In this document: piece by piece, positions 1 through 8,403 of the stretch | How positions within the stretch are numbered: position 1 is the stretch's first letter | Layout of the letters: every line of letters starts with the position of its first letter | Source of the DNA: Desulfomicrobium baculatum DSM 4028 | Lineage (GTDB): Bacteria > Desulfobacterota > Desulfovibrionia > Desulfovibrionales > Desulfomicrobiaceae | Length of the DNA: 64,000 nt | Direction of reading: 5' to 3' | Assembly: GCF_000023225.1 (NCBI RefSeq) | Contig: NC_013173.1 | Location: forward strand, 3,722,501 to 3,786,500 | Position numbers and translations under genes: made by a program | Notes under the pieces: model-generated | What the model saw: only the letters and a program-made list of their open reading frames with translations | Database searches by the model: none | What the model was told of the DNA's origin: nothing

Positions 1-87
1 AATGCTCGAGGCTACGTGCCTTCCGTGATTCTAGATCAGGGACTTGCGGAATATGTTGAATGGTTCCGAGCAGAGGTGGGCGCATGA
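1..87 (+). CDS. 3' end of a probable NAD-dependent epimerase/dehydratase (partial)
   Basis: The frame open from base 1 reads 28 residues, containing LAEYVEWFRAEVG, and stops at TGA 85-87. That stop overlaps the ATG of the next glycosyltransferase (ATGA). The tail resembles the C-terminus of nucleotide-sugar epimerases/dehydratases, which often end in a 'GL-EYVEWFR' helix. The four-base overlap implies translational coupling and membership in the same polysaccharide operon. The family call rests on this short tail plus context, so it is tentative. That a gene ends here is well supported. Confidence 0.55.
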   Translation, partial: NARGYVPSVILDQGLAEYVEWFRAEVGA

Positions 88-1265
88 TCCGAGTTGCTTG
101 GCAAGTGCCAAACTCACCGGAATGGGTTGGTGGCCTGAATTATTTCATAAATTTGGCCAATGCTATTTTTGCTGTTCCTGATCGCGGCATTGAGCCAGTA
201 CTGCTCGGTGGAACAAAAGGGCTACCTGAGCCGCTGTGTTCGTGCACTGGGCTTGCGTATCCCGGAATTCCTGTGGGGCGCTGGAACCCGTGGCGCATCA
301 TGGATGGCCTACATCGACGATGGTTCGACAGTGGCGGGGCACTTGCAAGACATTTGAAACAGCACAACATTGGCCTTCTTTCGCACGGACAAATTCTTGG
401 ACGGCGTTCACCTGTGCCGGCCATGTGTTGGATACCAGATTTTCAGCATGTTCACCTGCCGTCGTTCTTTACCGAAAATGATATTGCCCAACGAAACAAA
501 ACGCATGCAGACATCGCCGCGCGGGCTCAAGCCGTGGTGTTGAGCAGTGAGGATGCTCGGCAGGATTTTCTTGCCAGGTATCCCATTGCTGCCGATAAAA
601 CTTATGTATTACGCTTTGTCGCGACAATGCCTGAATTTCAGAGCATGCCAGAACTTTCGGACGTGCTGGAGCGTTACGGCATCCATGAGCCTTACTTCCA
701 TATCCCCAATCAGCTTTGGGCGCACAAAAACCACAACGTTGTCGTTGAGGCCCTCAAGATATTGTTATCAAGAGGGCGTTGTCCGCTAGTTGTCAGCACA
801 GGGCAAACCAATGACTATCGAAATACTACCTTTTTCACAAAACTCAAAGAACAGGTTGACGCTTACGGGCTTGAAGACCGCTTTCGTTTTCTTGGGCTCA
901 CACCGTTCGCGGACATGTCCATGCTGATGCGCGGTGCTCTGGCCATGATCAACCCTTCATTGTTTGAAGGCTGGAGCACCACGGTTGAAGAAGCGAAAAG
1001 CTTTGGCAAGCGCCTGCTTTTGTCAAATATTGGGGTGCACCGGGAGCAAAACCCGGAACGAGGCTTGTTCTTTGATCCGCACAGCCCTGAAGAGCTTGCC
1101 GAAGCCATGATGAGCGTTGTCGATGGTTACAACTCTGAAGATGAACGTGTTCATGCTGAAAAGGCAAGAAACCAGCTTCAAGGGCGTATTGTTGCCTTTG
1201 GAAAGGTTTATCAAGATATCGTTTTGAAGGTGACCCAGGCCCAAATTGGCAAATTAATGAAATAG
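84..1265 (+). CDS. Glycosyltransferase, GT4-like (GT-B fold)
   Basis: Cytoplasmic sugar transferase, expected to add a sugar from a nucleotide donor to a lipid-linked polysaccharide intermediate. The 393-aa product has an N-terminal Rossmann half opening with a glycine pair (WVGGLNYF) and a C-terminal GT-B half. The latter carries 'NQLWAHKNH' near residue 215 and the donor-site signature FEGWSTTVEEA near residue 300 (E-x7-E type). An ATG at 60 is in frame, but the ATG at 84 is preferred: it has GAGGTGG just upstream and overlaps the preceding stop. Base composition is lower in GC than the housekeeping genes, as is usual for surface-polysaccharide loci. Donor and acceptor sugars cannot be read from sequence. 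Confidence 0.85.
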   Translation: MIRVAWQVPNSPEWVGGLNYFINLANAIFAVPDRGIEPVLLGGTKGLPEPLCSCTGLAYPGIPVGRWNPWRIMDGLHRRWFDSGGALARHLKQHNIGLLSHGQILGRRSPVPAMCWIPDFQHVHLPSFFTENDIAQRNKTHADIAARAQAVVLSSEDARQDFLARYPIAADKTYVLRFVATMPEFQSMPELSDVLERYGIHEPYFHIPNQLWAHKNHNVVVEALKILLSRGRCPLVVSTGQTNDYRNTTFFTKLKEQVDAYGLEDRFRFLGLTPFADMSMLMRGALAMINPSLFEGWSTTVEEAKSFGKRLLLSNIGVHREQNPERGLFFDPHSPEELAEAMMSVVDGYNSEDERVHAEKARNQLQGRIVAFGKVYQDIVLKVTQAQIGKLMK

Positions 1266-1383
1266 GACGTGGGATAATTGAGAATGATTTTCATCGGCGC
1301 ATCGTTTGAAGCTGATTCGATGTCTCAGTGTGTGAGGCCCAAGTATTGCTAAATTTGTGACTCTGGTATGGTATTCACGTCTT

Positions 1384-1412
1384 TGACCTGCCCGGCACTT
1401 TTCAGACCAGTC
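1384..1412 (+). repeat. Left terminal inverted repeat of the IS3-family element
   Basis: Starts TGACCTGCC immediately after the direct repeat TCTT. It pairs with the right end at 2566-2593, with nine identical outer bases followed by an imperfect match that needs one gap. Confidence 0.88.
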
Positions 1413-1452
1413 GAAACTTGAGATAGGTTCCCCCTCAACCACGAGGGAACTG

Positions 1453-1716
1453 ATGAAAAAGGGACGATTTTCCGAAGAGCAGATGGTGGGCATCCTGCGC
1501 GAAGCTGACCGCAGTCCGGTGGCCCAGGTGGCCAAGAAGCATGGAATCAGCGAGCAGACGATCTATACGTGGCGACAGCGGTTTGCCGGCATGTCCGCCG
1601 ATGACGTGAAGCGGCTGCGGTTGCTGGAACAAGAGAACACGCGACTGAAGAAGATCCTTGCGGAACGGGACCTCGAAATCGAGGTCATGAAGGAGATCGC
1701 CGCAAAAAAGTGGTAG
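1453..1716 (+). CDS. IS3-family transposase OrfA (helix-turn-helix subunit)
   Basis: 87 aa. The N-terminal part has the IS407-type start (KKGRFSEEQMVGIL) and a helix-turn-helix around residues 20-45 (HGISEQTIYTW) that binds the terminal repeats. A leucine zipper of the type EQENTRLKKILAERD follows. The gene ends in the heptamer A-AAA-AAG at 1704-1710, a classical -1 slippery site. A fraction of ribosomes should shift there to make the OrfAB transposase. OrfA alone usually acts as a regulator of transposition. Confidence 0.92.
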   Translation: MKKGRFSEEQMVGILREADRSPVAQVAKKHGISEQTIYTWRQRFAGMSADDVKRLRLLEQENTRLKKILAERDLEIEVMKEIAAKKW

Positions 1717-2567
1717 GCGCACCCGCCCGACGCCTCCAGGTGGCATACGCCAGGAGTCGCGGACTTTCACAACGCAGGGCGTGTGCGCTGTTATCCACTT
1801 CCCGGTCGTCGCTCCACCACTACGAGTCACGGCTGGAGGCCCGGGACAAGCCACTGATGGCGGCTATGACAGATCTGGCTGCGACGTATCCGCGCTTTGG
1901 ATATCGCCGGATCAACGTGTTCATGGAGCGTCTGGGGCATGTCATGGGCGCCGACAAGGCGTTCCGCCTGTGGTCCAAGGCCGGGTTGCAGGTGCCCAGG
2001 AAGCGGCCTCGGAAACGAGTGGCGGCGTCCCGCCCGAGACCGCAACTGCCGATGGGAGCAAACGAACTGTGGGCGTACGACTTTGTCTATGACGCCTGCG
2101 CCAATGGTCAGCAGATCAAATGCCTGACTGTGGTAGACGAATACACGCGGGAATGCCTGGCTATAGACGTTGCCGGCAGCATCAGATCGGGCCGGGTGAT
2201 CGAGGTGCTGTCCCGCCTGATCAGCGAACGTGGAGCCCCTCTGAGCCTGCGTTCTGACAACGGACCGGAGTTCGTGTCGAAGGCGCTGCTCAGATGGGCG
2301 GCTCAGGAGTCTCTGGATCTGGCGCTGATTGAGCCTGGGAAGCCATGGCAGAACGGTTTGAACGAGAGTTTTAACGGCAAATTTCGCGATGAGTGTCTGT
2401 CGATGGAATGGTTCCGGTGTCGGTCCGAGGCGCGGGTTGTGATCGAGGAATGGAGGCGGCACTACAACTCCATTCGTCCGCATTCAAGCCTGAACAACAT
2501 GACGCCAGAACATTTCTGTCGGCAGTATGGGAAAAACCTGAACCGTGGGGAAACTCTCAAGAATTGA
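1710..2567 (+). CDS. IS3-family transposase OrfB (DDE integrase domain)
   Basis: 285 aa counted from the overlap, normally made as the C-terminal part of OrfAB after a -1 frameshift at 1704-1710. An HTH_21-like region at about residues 40-100 precedes the rve integrase core. The catalytic triad is visible: Asp in ELWAYDFVYD, Asp in LRSDNGPEF and Glu in NGLNESFNGKFRD. The final codons run into the right inverted repeat, as usual for this group. No stop codons or frameshifts interrupt it, so the element is likely active. Confidence 0.93.
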   Translation: MVGAPARRLQVAYARSRGLSQRRACALLSTSRSSLHHYESRLEARDKPLMAAMTDLAATYPRFGYRRINVFMERLGHVMGADKAFRLWSKAGLQVPRKRPRKRVAASRPRPQLPMGANELWAYDFVYDACANGQQIKCLTVVDEYTRECLAIDVAGSIRSGRVIEVLSRLISERGAPLSLRSDNGPEFVSKALLRWAAQESLDLALIEPGKPWQNGLNESFNGKFRDECLSMEWFRCRSEARVVIEEWRRHYNSIRPHSSLNNMTPEHFCRQYGKNLNRGETLKN

Positions 2568-2593
2568 GTGGTCCGAAGTTTCCCGGCAGGTCA
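2566..2593 (-). repeat. Right terminal inverted repeat of the IS3-family element
   Basis: Read on the minus strand it begins TGACCTGCCGGGAAACTTCG and matches the left end at 1384. It is followed directly by TCTT (2594-2597), the second copy of the target duplication. Confidence 0.88.
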
Positions 2594-2672
2594 TCTTCCC
2601 GGGCAAATAGAGGTAGATTAATGCAAACGACGAGAATATCCCATTTCATGTTATCTTGGGAAAGACTAAGCA

Positions 2673-4067
2673 ATGCTGAGTAGATCAGGATCCCGTCAGT
2701 GGATGATTGGCCTTTTGTTGAAGGTTTCTGACGCCCTTCTGGGTGTGCTGATCTTCGCGCTCTGCCAGTATGCATACCATGGGTTTGTTTTCCACTCCTT
2801 GATCTACGAATTTTTCGCCGTCTTGATCGTTCTGCTCTCCCCTGTTTGCCTCGAATTATCAGGCGCGTATCGTACGTGGTCGTCCAAAGTTCCGCGTTTT
2901 GAAGGCCGGTCAGTTATTTTCGGATGCATTCTGGTTTATCTTTGCCTGATGTTTGTAGCGTATGCATTCAAAATCAGCGGCGCTTTTTCCCGAGTGATCG
3001 TCCTTTCCTGGTTTTTTTCCTGGCCCGTAGCCCTCGTGTTGCTGCGCAAGGTTTTGCGAATAGTCCTTAAGTATCGTAACAGGGATCGAATTCGTTCACA
3101 GACTGCGATTATTGTTGGGGCGGGTGATCTTGGCTTGTCTGTGGCCCGATATCTTGAGGAGAATGCGTGGCTGGGGGTCGGGGTCCGCGGTTTTTTTGAT
3201 GACAAGAAGGATGGCTCCCTCGAGAACAAGCCGGTGCTGGGCCGGACCGAAAACGTTGCCTCCTTTGTTCGCGAGCACAAGGCCGAGTATGTTTTTTTGG
3301 CCCTGCCCATGCGTGCCGAGGATAAGGTCAAGCGTCTCGTGACAGAGCTTACGGACTCCACGGCTACGGTCTATCTCGTGCCCGATATTTTCCAGTTCGA
3401 GATGATGCTTTCCGGAGCTCCGAGGTATTTTGGCGAAATTGCGGCCATTGCGCTTTGGGAGTCTCCGTTCATTGGCCTGAACGCGGCCCTCAAGCGGTTG
3501 TTTGATATCATTTTTGCGAGTTTAGCCCTAATAATTATCTCTCCGGGTTTACTGGCTTTTGCCCTGGCGATAAAGCTTTCTTCACCAGGTCCCGTCTTTT
3601 TTACGCAACAGCGCTATGGCCTCCGTGGCGAACCCTTCTGGATTCTGAAATTTCGAACAATGACTGTGTGCGAGGACGGAAATAATTTCGTGCAATGCAC
3701 CCAATGTGATCCAAGAGTGACTCGTTTGGGTGCGTTCATGCGCAAGTATTCGCTTGATGAACTTCCACAATTTTTTAACGTCTTGCAGGGCAAGATGTCG
3801 GTTGTGGGGCCAAGGCCGCATGCTGTGTCCATGAACGAGGAATACAGAAAGCTTGTGGCCGGATACATGTTGCGCCACAAAGTTAAACCAGGAGTTACCG
3901 GGCTTGCGCAAGTGAGCGGATTTCGTGGAGAGACCAATACCATGGAAAAAATGGAAGGTCGTGTCCGTAAAGACTTAGAGTATATTAAGTCGTGGACTTT
4001 GTTTTTGGACTTGAAGATTATTTTAAAGACGATCTGGGGTGGGTTTACGGGCTGGAATGCGTATTGA
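2673..4067 (+). CDS. Polyprenyl glycosylphosphotransferase (WbaP/WcaJ/EpsE type)
   Basis: Initiating enzyme that transfers a sugar-1-phosphate to undecaprenyl phosphate at the inner membrane, starting repeat-unit synthesis. In the 464-aa product about four hydrophobic segments lie in residues 1-115. A Rossmann-like CoA-binding domain follows (IIVGAGDLGLSVARYLEE, near 150). A C-terminal bacterial sugar transferase domain begins at KRLFDIIFAS (about 275). It contains SSPGPVFFTQQR, FWILKFRTM and, near the end, YSLDELPQFFNVL followed by SVVGPRP. These motifs hold the catalytic Asp-Glu and phosphate-binding residues of the family. Length is normal. The IS element sits 80 bp upstream and may separate the gene from the promoter serving the earlier genes. 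Confidence 0.93.
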   Translation: MLSRSGSRQWMIGLLLKVSDALLGVLIFALCQYAYHGFVFHSLIYEFFAVLIVLLSPVCLELSGAYRTWSSKVPRFEGRSVIFGCILVYLCLMFVAYAFKISGAFSRVIVLSWFFSWPVALVLLRKVLRIVLKYRNRDRIRSQTAIIVGAGDLGLSVARYLEENAWLGVGVRGFFDDKKDGSLENKPVLGRTENVASFVREHKAEYVFLALPMRAEDKVKRLVTELTDSTATVYLVPDIFQFEMMLSGAPRYFGEIAAIALWESPFIGLNAALKRLFDIIFASLALIIISPGLLAFALAIKLSSPGPVFFTQQRYGLRGEPFWILKFRTMTVCEDGNNFVQCTQCDPRVTRLGAFMRKYSLDELPQFFNVLQGKMSVVGPRPHAVSMNEEYRKLVAGYMLRHKVKPGVTGLAQVSGFRGETNTMEKMEGRVRKDLEYIKSWTLFLDLKIILKTIWGGFTGWNAY

Positions 4068-4217
4068 TTAAAATCGGTCAGATGGGTTTGGGGCCAATAA
4101 GAGGATTTGATGTTTTGACTGCGCTGTTCAAGACGCTTCTGATGCATTTTCTTAATGTCAGATGACGGTGAGTGGGATTATGTACGCCGATGCGGGATTT
4201 TTTTTACACAGGATATC

Positions 4218-5051
4218 ATGAAATTCTCAATAGTTACGCCTTCCCTCAACGACTTGCCTCGGTTGCGTCTTTGCGTGGGATCAGTACGTGGGCAGACTGG
4301 CGAGCGGGAACACATCGTGCAGGATGCCTGTAGTGTTGACGGTACGGCGCAGTGGCTGGCTGCGCAACCCGACATCAATTCGGTCTCGGAACATGATACC
4401 GGAATGTATGATGCGATCAACCGGGGGTGGCGGCGCTCCCAGGGTGACATTCTTTCCTGGCTCAACAGCGATGAGCAGTATCTGCCTGGCACCCTGGCCA
4501 CAGTCGCCAGTTTTTTTGAGGCGTATCCGAAAGTTGACTTTGTGTACGGTCATGCCCTGGTGGTCGATGGTGACGGTGCCCTTCTGGCGGCCCGCCGTGA
4601 AATCCGCCTGTCGCGAACCTATATAGCAAACAGTTTTTTGAACGCGTATTCGTGCACGCTTTTTTTTCGTCGCCGCTTGCTGGACGACGGAGTCTTGCTC
4701 CTGGATGAAGGCTTGCGTTATGCGGCGGACATGGATCTGGTATTGCGACTGTTGGCCGACGGTCGCCGTTATGCTCGGATTGACAAGTACCTGAGCATGT
4801 TCACCCTCGATGGAACAAATCTAAGTTGTCACCAGGGCATGCTGGACGAGACGGCCGAAGTGCAACGTAGGCATGGTGGTTTTAGATCTCCGCTATTGCG
4901 ACGCATTGTCACGCTCGGGCGTTACGCTGAAAGGTTCATCACAGGCTCTTATCGCCGCTCTACGATAACATATCGTCGTTGTATCGACGAGGTGCCGAAT
5001 TACGAATCCATCGTGGGCACGGCGGTGTCTGGGTCGTATCGGACTCGCTGA
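4218..5051 (+). CDS. Glycosyltransferase family 2
   Basis: 277-aa inverting glycosyltransferase with a GT-A fold, cytoplasmic face. It opens MKFSIVTPSLND, the typical GT2 beta-1 strand. The motif SEHDTGMYDAINRG near residue 60 and the DxD-like DILSWLNSDEQY near 85 resemble colanic-acid-type (WcaA-like) transferases. A GT2-like Asp pair appears in 'YAADMDLVLRL'. In-frame upstream codons exist from 4155, but the ATG at 4218 has AGGA seven bases before it and aligns with family starts. No membrane helix is evident. The 150-bp gap before it holds no recognisable gene. Confidence 0.88.
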   Translation: MKFSIVTPSLNDLPRLRLCVGSVRGQTGEREHIVQDACSVDGTAQWLAAQPDINSVSEHDTGMYDAINRGWRRSQGDILSWLNSDEQYLPGTLATVASFFEAYPKVDFVYGHALVVDGDGALLAARREIRLSRTYIANSFLNAYSCTLFFRRRLLDDGVLLLDEGLRYAADMDLVLRLLADGRRYARIDKYLSMFTLDGTNLSCHQGMLDETAEVQRRHGGFRSPLLRRIVTLGRYAERFITGSYRRSTITYRRCIDEVPNYESIVGTAVSGSYRTR

Positions 5052-5136
5052 TGTGTATCTGTTTTTCACAAATTTGCTTTGACTCTCTGCTACACGTAAA
5101 ATCTTGAACGCTAAATATATTTAGAAAAAAACTTTG

Positions 5137-5167
5137 GTTGATAATCAACTATAGACGTTGCCAATAT
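5137..5167 (+). promoter_or_regulatory. Possible promoter with a small palindrome
   Basis: In the AT-rich 166-bp gap before the next glycosyltransferase there is a perfect palindrome GTTGATAATCAAC (5137-5149). It overlaps a -35-like TTGATA (5138-5143), with CAATAT 18 bases further on. It could be a promoter with an operator, but the match is weak and purely visual. Confidence 0.25.
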
Positions 5168-5217
5168 GGATTATTGCAGCAGAATGTTGGTCGTAAACAA
5201 GCGCTGAATGGTAAAAA

Positions 5218-6396
5218 ATGCATCCTAAACGTGTATTGATCGTTCATAATCGTTATATTCACCGTGGCGGGGAGGACTCAGTTGTGGAATCTGAAGCCGC
5301 TATGCTGGCGTCCAACGACATTGCTGTTCGAATATATGAAGAATATAATCATGGATTGAGCGAACAGTCGTTGTTGCGGATGGTTCTGGATGCGTTCTGG
5401 TCTCGGCGTAGCGCCCAACGTCTTGAAGCAGAGATTTCCTTGTTCAAGCCTGATGTTGTTCACGTCCACAATTTTTTTCCCCGTATCTCCCCGGCTGTTT
5501 TTTGGGTAGCCCGTCGTTTGGGCGTTCCTACCATCATGACGTTGCATAATTTTCGGTACGCATGCGCCCAAGGCATGCTCTTGCGCGATGGTCAAATATG
5601 CGAGTTGTGTTTGGGGCGAAGTGGGCATTGGGGTGTGTTTCACAGGTGCTACCGCGGCTCCTTCCTCCAGTCTCTGGTTCTGGTCGCCAGTTTTGGGCTG
5701 CATAAAGTGTTGGGAACGTTTAAGGCCAAAGTCTGTCGTTATATTGCCCTCAATGAATTTTGTCGCGCCAAATTTGTTGCTGCCGGGCTTCCTGCGGAGT
5801 TAATGGCGGTCAAGCCGAATTTTGTAGATTTGCCAAAACCGGATCAGAGGCCACGTTGCGGAGGTCTGTTCGTCGGTCGACTGTCTCCGGAAAAGGGACT
5901 CGAAACGTTGCTGGCTGCTTTGGAGCAGCAACCCGGAGTCAAATTCACCATTGTTGGTGACGGTCCCATGGCTGGTAGGGTGAGTCGGACGAAAACAGTG
6001 GACACCCGAGGCTGGCTGTCTCCTCATGACGTTCAGCAAGCCATGTGTGAGGCGGCTTATTTGGTGGTCCCAAGTCTTTGGTACGAAACATTTGGCCTAG
6101 TTGTTGTCGAGGCTTTTGCCTGTGGTTTACCCGTCATTGCCAGCAGGCACGGCGCGCTGGCCGAAATTGTCGAAGACGGCGTGACAGGCCTTCTTTTCGA
6201 GCCAGGCAGCGCCAATGACCTCGCGAGGGCCTTGTATTGGGCTGAAACGCATCCTGATGAGATGCGGGCTATGGGCCAGAACGCTCTTGAGGTGTATCAA
6301 GATCGCTACTCACCGGATGTCAATTATAAAATGCTTATGAACATCTACCAGGAAGCAATCGATGCATGCCGCCAATCAAACCCTCAAGCCTCTTGA
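5218..6396 (+). CDS. Glycosyltransferase, GT4 family
   Basis: 392-aa retaining GT-B transferase. The N-terminal domain has the GT4 opener [14 protein letters not shown] (residues 11-24). The C-terminal domain starts near [17 protein letters not shown] (about 218) and holds the nucleotide-binding stretch [20 protein letters not shown] (two Glu at the E-x7-E spacing) followed by GLPVIAS. The translated end overlaps the next gene by 35 bp, so the two are probably made together. It likely extends the repeat unit begun by the glycosylphosphotransferase. Sugar specificity is unknown. Confidence 0.9.
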   Translation: MHPKRVLIVHNRYIHRGGEDSVVESEAAMLASNDIAVRIYEEYNHGLSEQSLLRMVLDAFWSRRSAQRLEAEISLFKPDVVHVHNFFPRISPAVFWVARRLGVPTIMTLHNFRYACAQGMLLRDGQICELCLGRSGHWGVFHRCYRGSFLQSLVLVASFGLHKVLGTFKAKVCRYIALNEFCRAKFVAAGLPAELMAVKPNFVDLPKPDQRPRCGGLFVGRLSPEKGLETLLAALEQQPGVKFTIVGDGPMAGRVSRTKTVDTRGWLSPHDVQQAMCEAAYLVVPSLWYETFGLVVVEAFACGLPVIASRHGALAEIVEDGVTGLLFEPGSANDLARALYWAETHPDEMRAMGQNALEVYQDRYSPDVNYKMLMNIYQEAIDACRQSNPQAS

Positions 6397-7153
6397 GAGG
6401 TCGGGCGCCAGCATCGTTGGCAGTTTCATTGATGCCGGACACTGGGAGCAATTTTTGTCCACGATCATTTCTTGGGCGCAGGCCGGCCAGAGCCGAGTGG
6501 TGTGCGTCTGCAATGTTCATTCGGTAGTCACTGCCAAAAGCGATCCTGCATTGCGGGCTGCCATTGACGAGGCCGACATGGCCACTCCAGACGGTATGCC
6601 TCTGGCATGGGTGTTGCGTCAAAGAGGATTCCCCGAACAGAAGCGTGTCAACGGTCCGGACTTGATGTGGCGCGTTCTGCCTCTCGCTGAGACGCAGGGA
6701 ATTCGCGTGTTCTTTTATGGAAGTACGGAGGGCACCCTGCAGCGACTGTGCAGCAGCGTGGGAGAAACGTTTCCCAATCTGTCGCTAGTCGGATCATATT
6801 CACCGCCGTTCAGAGTTCTGACCGAAGACGAGCAAAACGAAGAAGTCGAGCGCATCAACTCCTCCAGAGCACAGGTCGTTTTTGTGGGGCTTGGCTGTCC
6901 CAAGCAGGAAATCTGGATGCACCGCAACAAAGGACGAATTAACGCCGTGATGCTTGGAGTCGGTGCTGCTTTTGATTTCCACGCAGGGACGCTGAAAAGA
7001 GCTCCCCTATGGATTCAAAATAGCGGCTTGGAATGGCTTTTCAGGTTGCTTCAGGAGCCAAGACGGCTATTTTTTCGTTATGTTACGACAAATAGCGTAT
7101 TTGTTTGGACTATTTTGTGTGAAAAGTTTTTTCAAAGTTCGAAACGTATATGA
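6362..7153 (+). CDS. WecG/TagA/CpsF-family glycosyltransferase
   Basis: 263-aa member of the family that includes UDP-ManNAcA transferase WecG and TagA, which add a second sugar to undecaprenyl-PP-linked intermediates. Family landmarks: [19 protein letters not shown] (near 50), [13 protein letters not shown] (near 70), [24 protein letters not shown] (near 172) and [17 protein letters not shown]. It starts inside the previous gene, with a 35-bp overlap. It is the last gene of the rightward polysaccharide block: a convergent operon ends 54 bp after it. No terminator hairpin with a U-run was seen between them. Confidence 0.92.
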   Translation: MHAANQTLKPLERSGASIVGSFIDAGHWEQFLSTIISWAQAGQSRVVCVCNVHSVVTAKSDPALRAAIDEADMATPDGMPLAWVLRQRGFPEQKRVNGPDLMWRVLPLAETQGIRVFFYGSTEGTLQRLCSSVGETFPNLSLVGSYSPPFRVLTEDEQNEEVERINSSRAQVVFVGLGCPKQEIWMHRNKGRINAVMLGVGAAFDFHAGTLKRAPLWIQNSGLEWLFRLLQEPRRLFFRYVTTNSVFVWTILCEKFFQSSKRI

Positions 7154-7206
7154 TGGTTTATGATTAAAGTTGAAATGAATTATGTTTTGCGCAAAATAAA
7201 AAGTTA

Positions 7207-8403
7207 TTATTTCATTTTTAATGAATTAATCAAAATTGCATTTGAATTGATAACCGCCATTCCGATTGGAAACAAGAAAAACAAAGCGCCATCTCTACTT
7301 AGAAAGCGGACATCAAATAATCCAAATGCGAGTATAAAAGTTGTGCAGTAGAGTATCAAAAGCTTATTTTCTTTCTTCGTGGTTGATAGAGATAATGCTA
7401 AAATTAGAAAAATAAAAATAAATCCTACTATTCCCCATCCATATATGATTGCAATATAAGAATTATGAGGATGTGCAAACGCTTTATCTAGGGCATATGG
7501 ATTATTTTTCTTAATTTCTAAATAGTGTTTGTCTAAATAGGATCTGCTGTACGTTTCGAACGTTCGTAGACCGTTTCCAAACAGTGGTGATTCTTTAAAT
7601 CCTGCAATGCCGATAGACCAGGTTGGCAACCTGTTTTGAAAGTTTGGCTCCTTGTGCGGGGCGAGCACCATGCCCGTGATTCTTTTTTGCGCATCTGGCG
7701 CCATAAAGGGCAGGGCCATTGCACCAACGGCGATGGCTACAACCATACCCCCCACCGCTAATTTCCACGACCTGAGCAGGGCAAACAGCCCAAGGGCCGC
7801 CGCAAGCCCCAGATAGGTTGATCGTCCTACCGTCAACAAGATAGCAATGCCCAAAATCGCCATCAGAGCGTACCCGATGCGACGAATGGTGGGCTGTGGA
7901 TGCGGGAAGGATATCAGAGAGAAGATGCCGAAAGACGCGAGCACTCCGACAACGTTGTGATGCGAATAGGACAAGGTGAGGCTGCCTACGTAGCCGGTGG
8001 TTTCGATCAGTGGATAGTCAAAAGCCAGGCTTGCGACCACTCTTGCAAGGAAATGGGCGGACAGGGCCAGGGGGAGCAAGAACAAGATGGAAGGCATCTT
8101 GTCCTTGAAGAAATAGCATCCAGCCGCTCCCGCGAAAAATGCCGCGCTGAACATGTCGGCGATGGGCAGATCCTTGAACAAATGACCCGGAGTGATGGCA
8201 ACGTATGCGAAAAATACGATCGGGATGAAAAATTTCCAGCTTACAGTGATGTTTCCGCGAACGTATTCCCGGACGAGCAGCACTGCGCCAAGCACCCCGC
8301 TTGAATAGAGAAAGGCATACGCGCCGATGTTTATGCCAAACGCCACAAACATGCCACATAGCGCAAAAAGAAATATTTTTTCAAGTTGCACTTTTTCAGA
8401 CAT
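7207..8403 (-). CDS. O-antigen ligase-like membrane protein (Wzy_C/WaaL)
   Basis: 398-aa polytopic inner-membrane protein with roughly ten or more hydrophobic segments. A large periplasmic loop contains the Wzy_C signature region, with LFGNGLRTFETY and FAHPHNSYI (about 265-315). Such proteins join O-antigen or oligosaccharide from undecaprenyl-PP onto lipid A-core, or polymerise repeat units. The start at 8403 (MSEKVQLEKIF) lies eight bases inside the end of msbA, so translation is coupled. Upstream in-frame codons fall within msbA and were rejected. The 3' third is notably AT-rich compared with the rest of the operon. Ligase versus polymerase cannot be decided from sequence. Confidence 0.82.
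   Translation of the reverse strand: MSEKVQLEKIFLFALCGMFVAFGINIGAYAFLYSSGVLGAVLLVREYVRGNITVSWKFFIPIVFFAYVAITPGHLFKDLPIADMFSAAFFAGAAGCYFFKDKMPSILFLLPLALSAHFLARVVASLAFDYPLIETTGYVGSLTLSYSHHNVVGVLASFGIFSLISFPHPQPTIRRIGYALMAILGIAILLTVGRSTYLGLAAALGLFALLRSWKLAVGGMVVAIAVGAMALPFMAPDAQKRITGMVLAPHKEPNFQNRLPTWSIGIAGFKESPLFGNGLRTFETYSRSYLDKHYLEIKKNNPYALDKAFAHPHNSYIAIIYGWGIVGFIFIFLILALSLSTTKKENKLLILYCTTFILAFGLFDVRFLSRDGALFFLFPIGMAVINSNAILINSLKMK

Larger units (their letters stand above)
1384..2593 (+). mobile_element. Complete IS3-family insertion sequence (IS407 type)
   Basis: A 1210-bp element with imperfect terminal inverted repeats. The left end starts TGACCTGCCCGG; the right end, read inward on the other strand, starts TGACCTGCCGGG. 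The first nine bases are identical. It is flanked by the direct repeat TCTT (1380-1383 and 2594-2597), a 4-bp target duplication as expected for the IS407 group. It carries orfA and orfB overlapping in the -1 frame, and all three DDE catalytic residues are present. It sits between a glycosyltransferase gene and the glycosylphosphotransferase gene, inside no recognisable gene. Intact ends, frames and duplication suggest a fairly recent insertion. Confidence 0.93.

Noticed and set aside
7160-7351. 63-codon rightward frame after the WecG-type gene
   Set aside because: Mostly antisense to the 3' end of the O-antigen ligase gene, AT-rich, no ribosome site.
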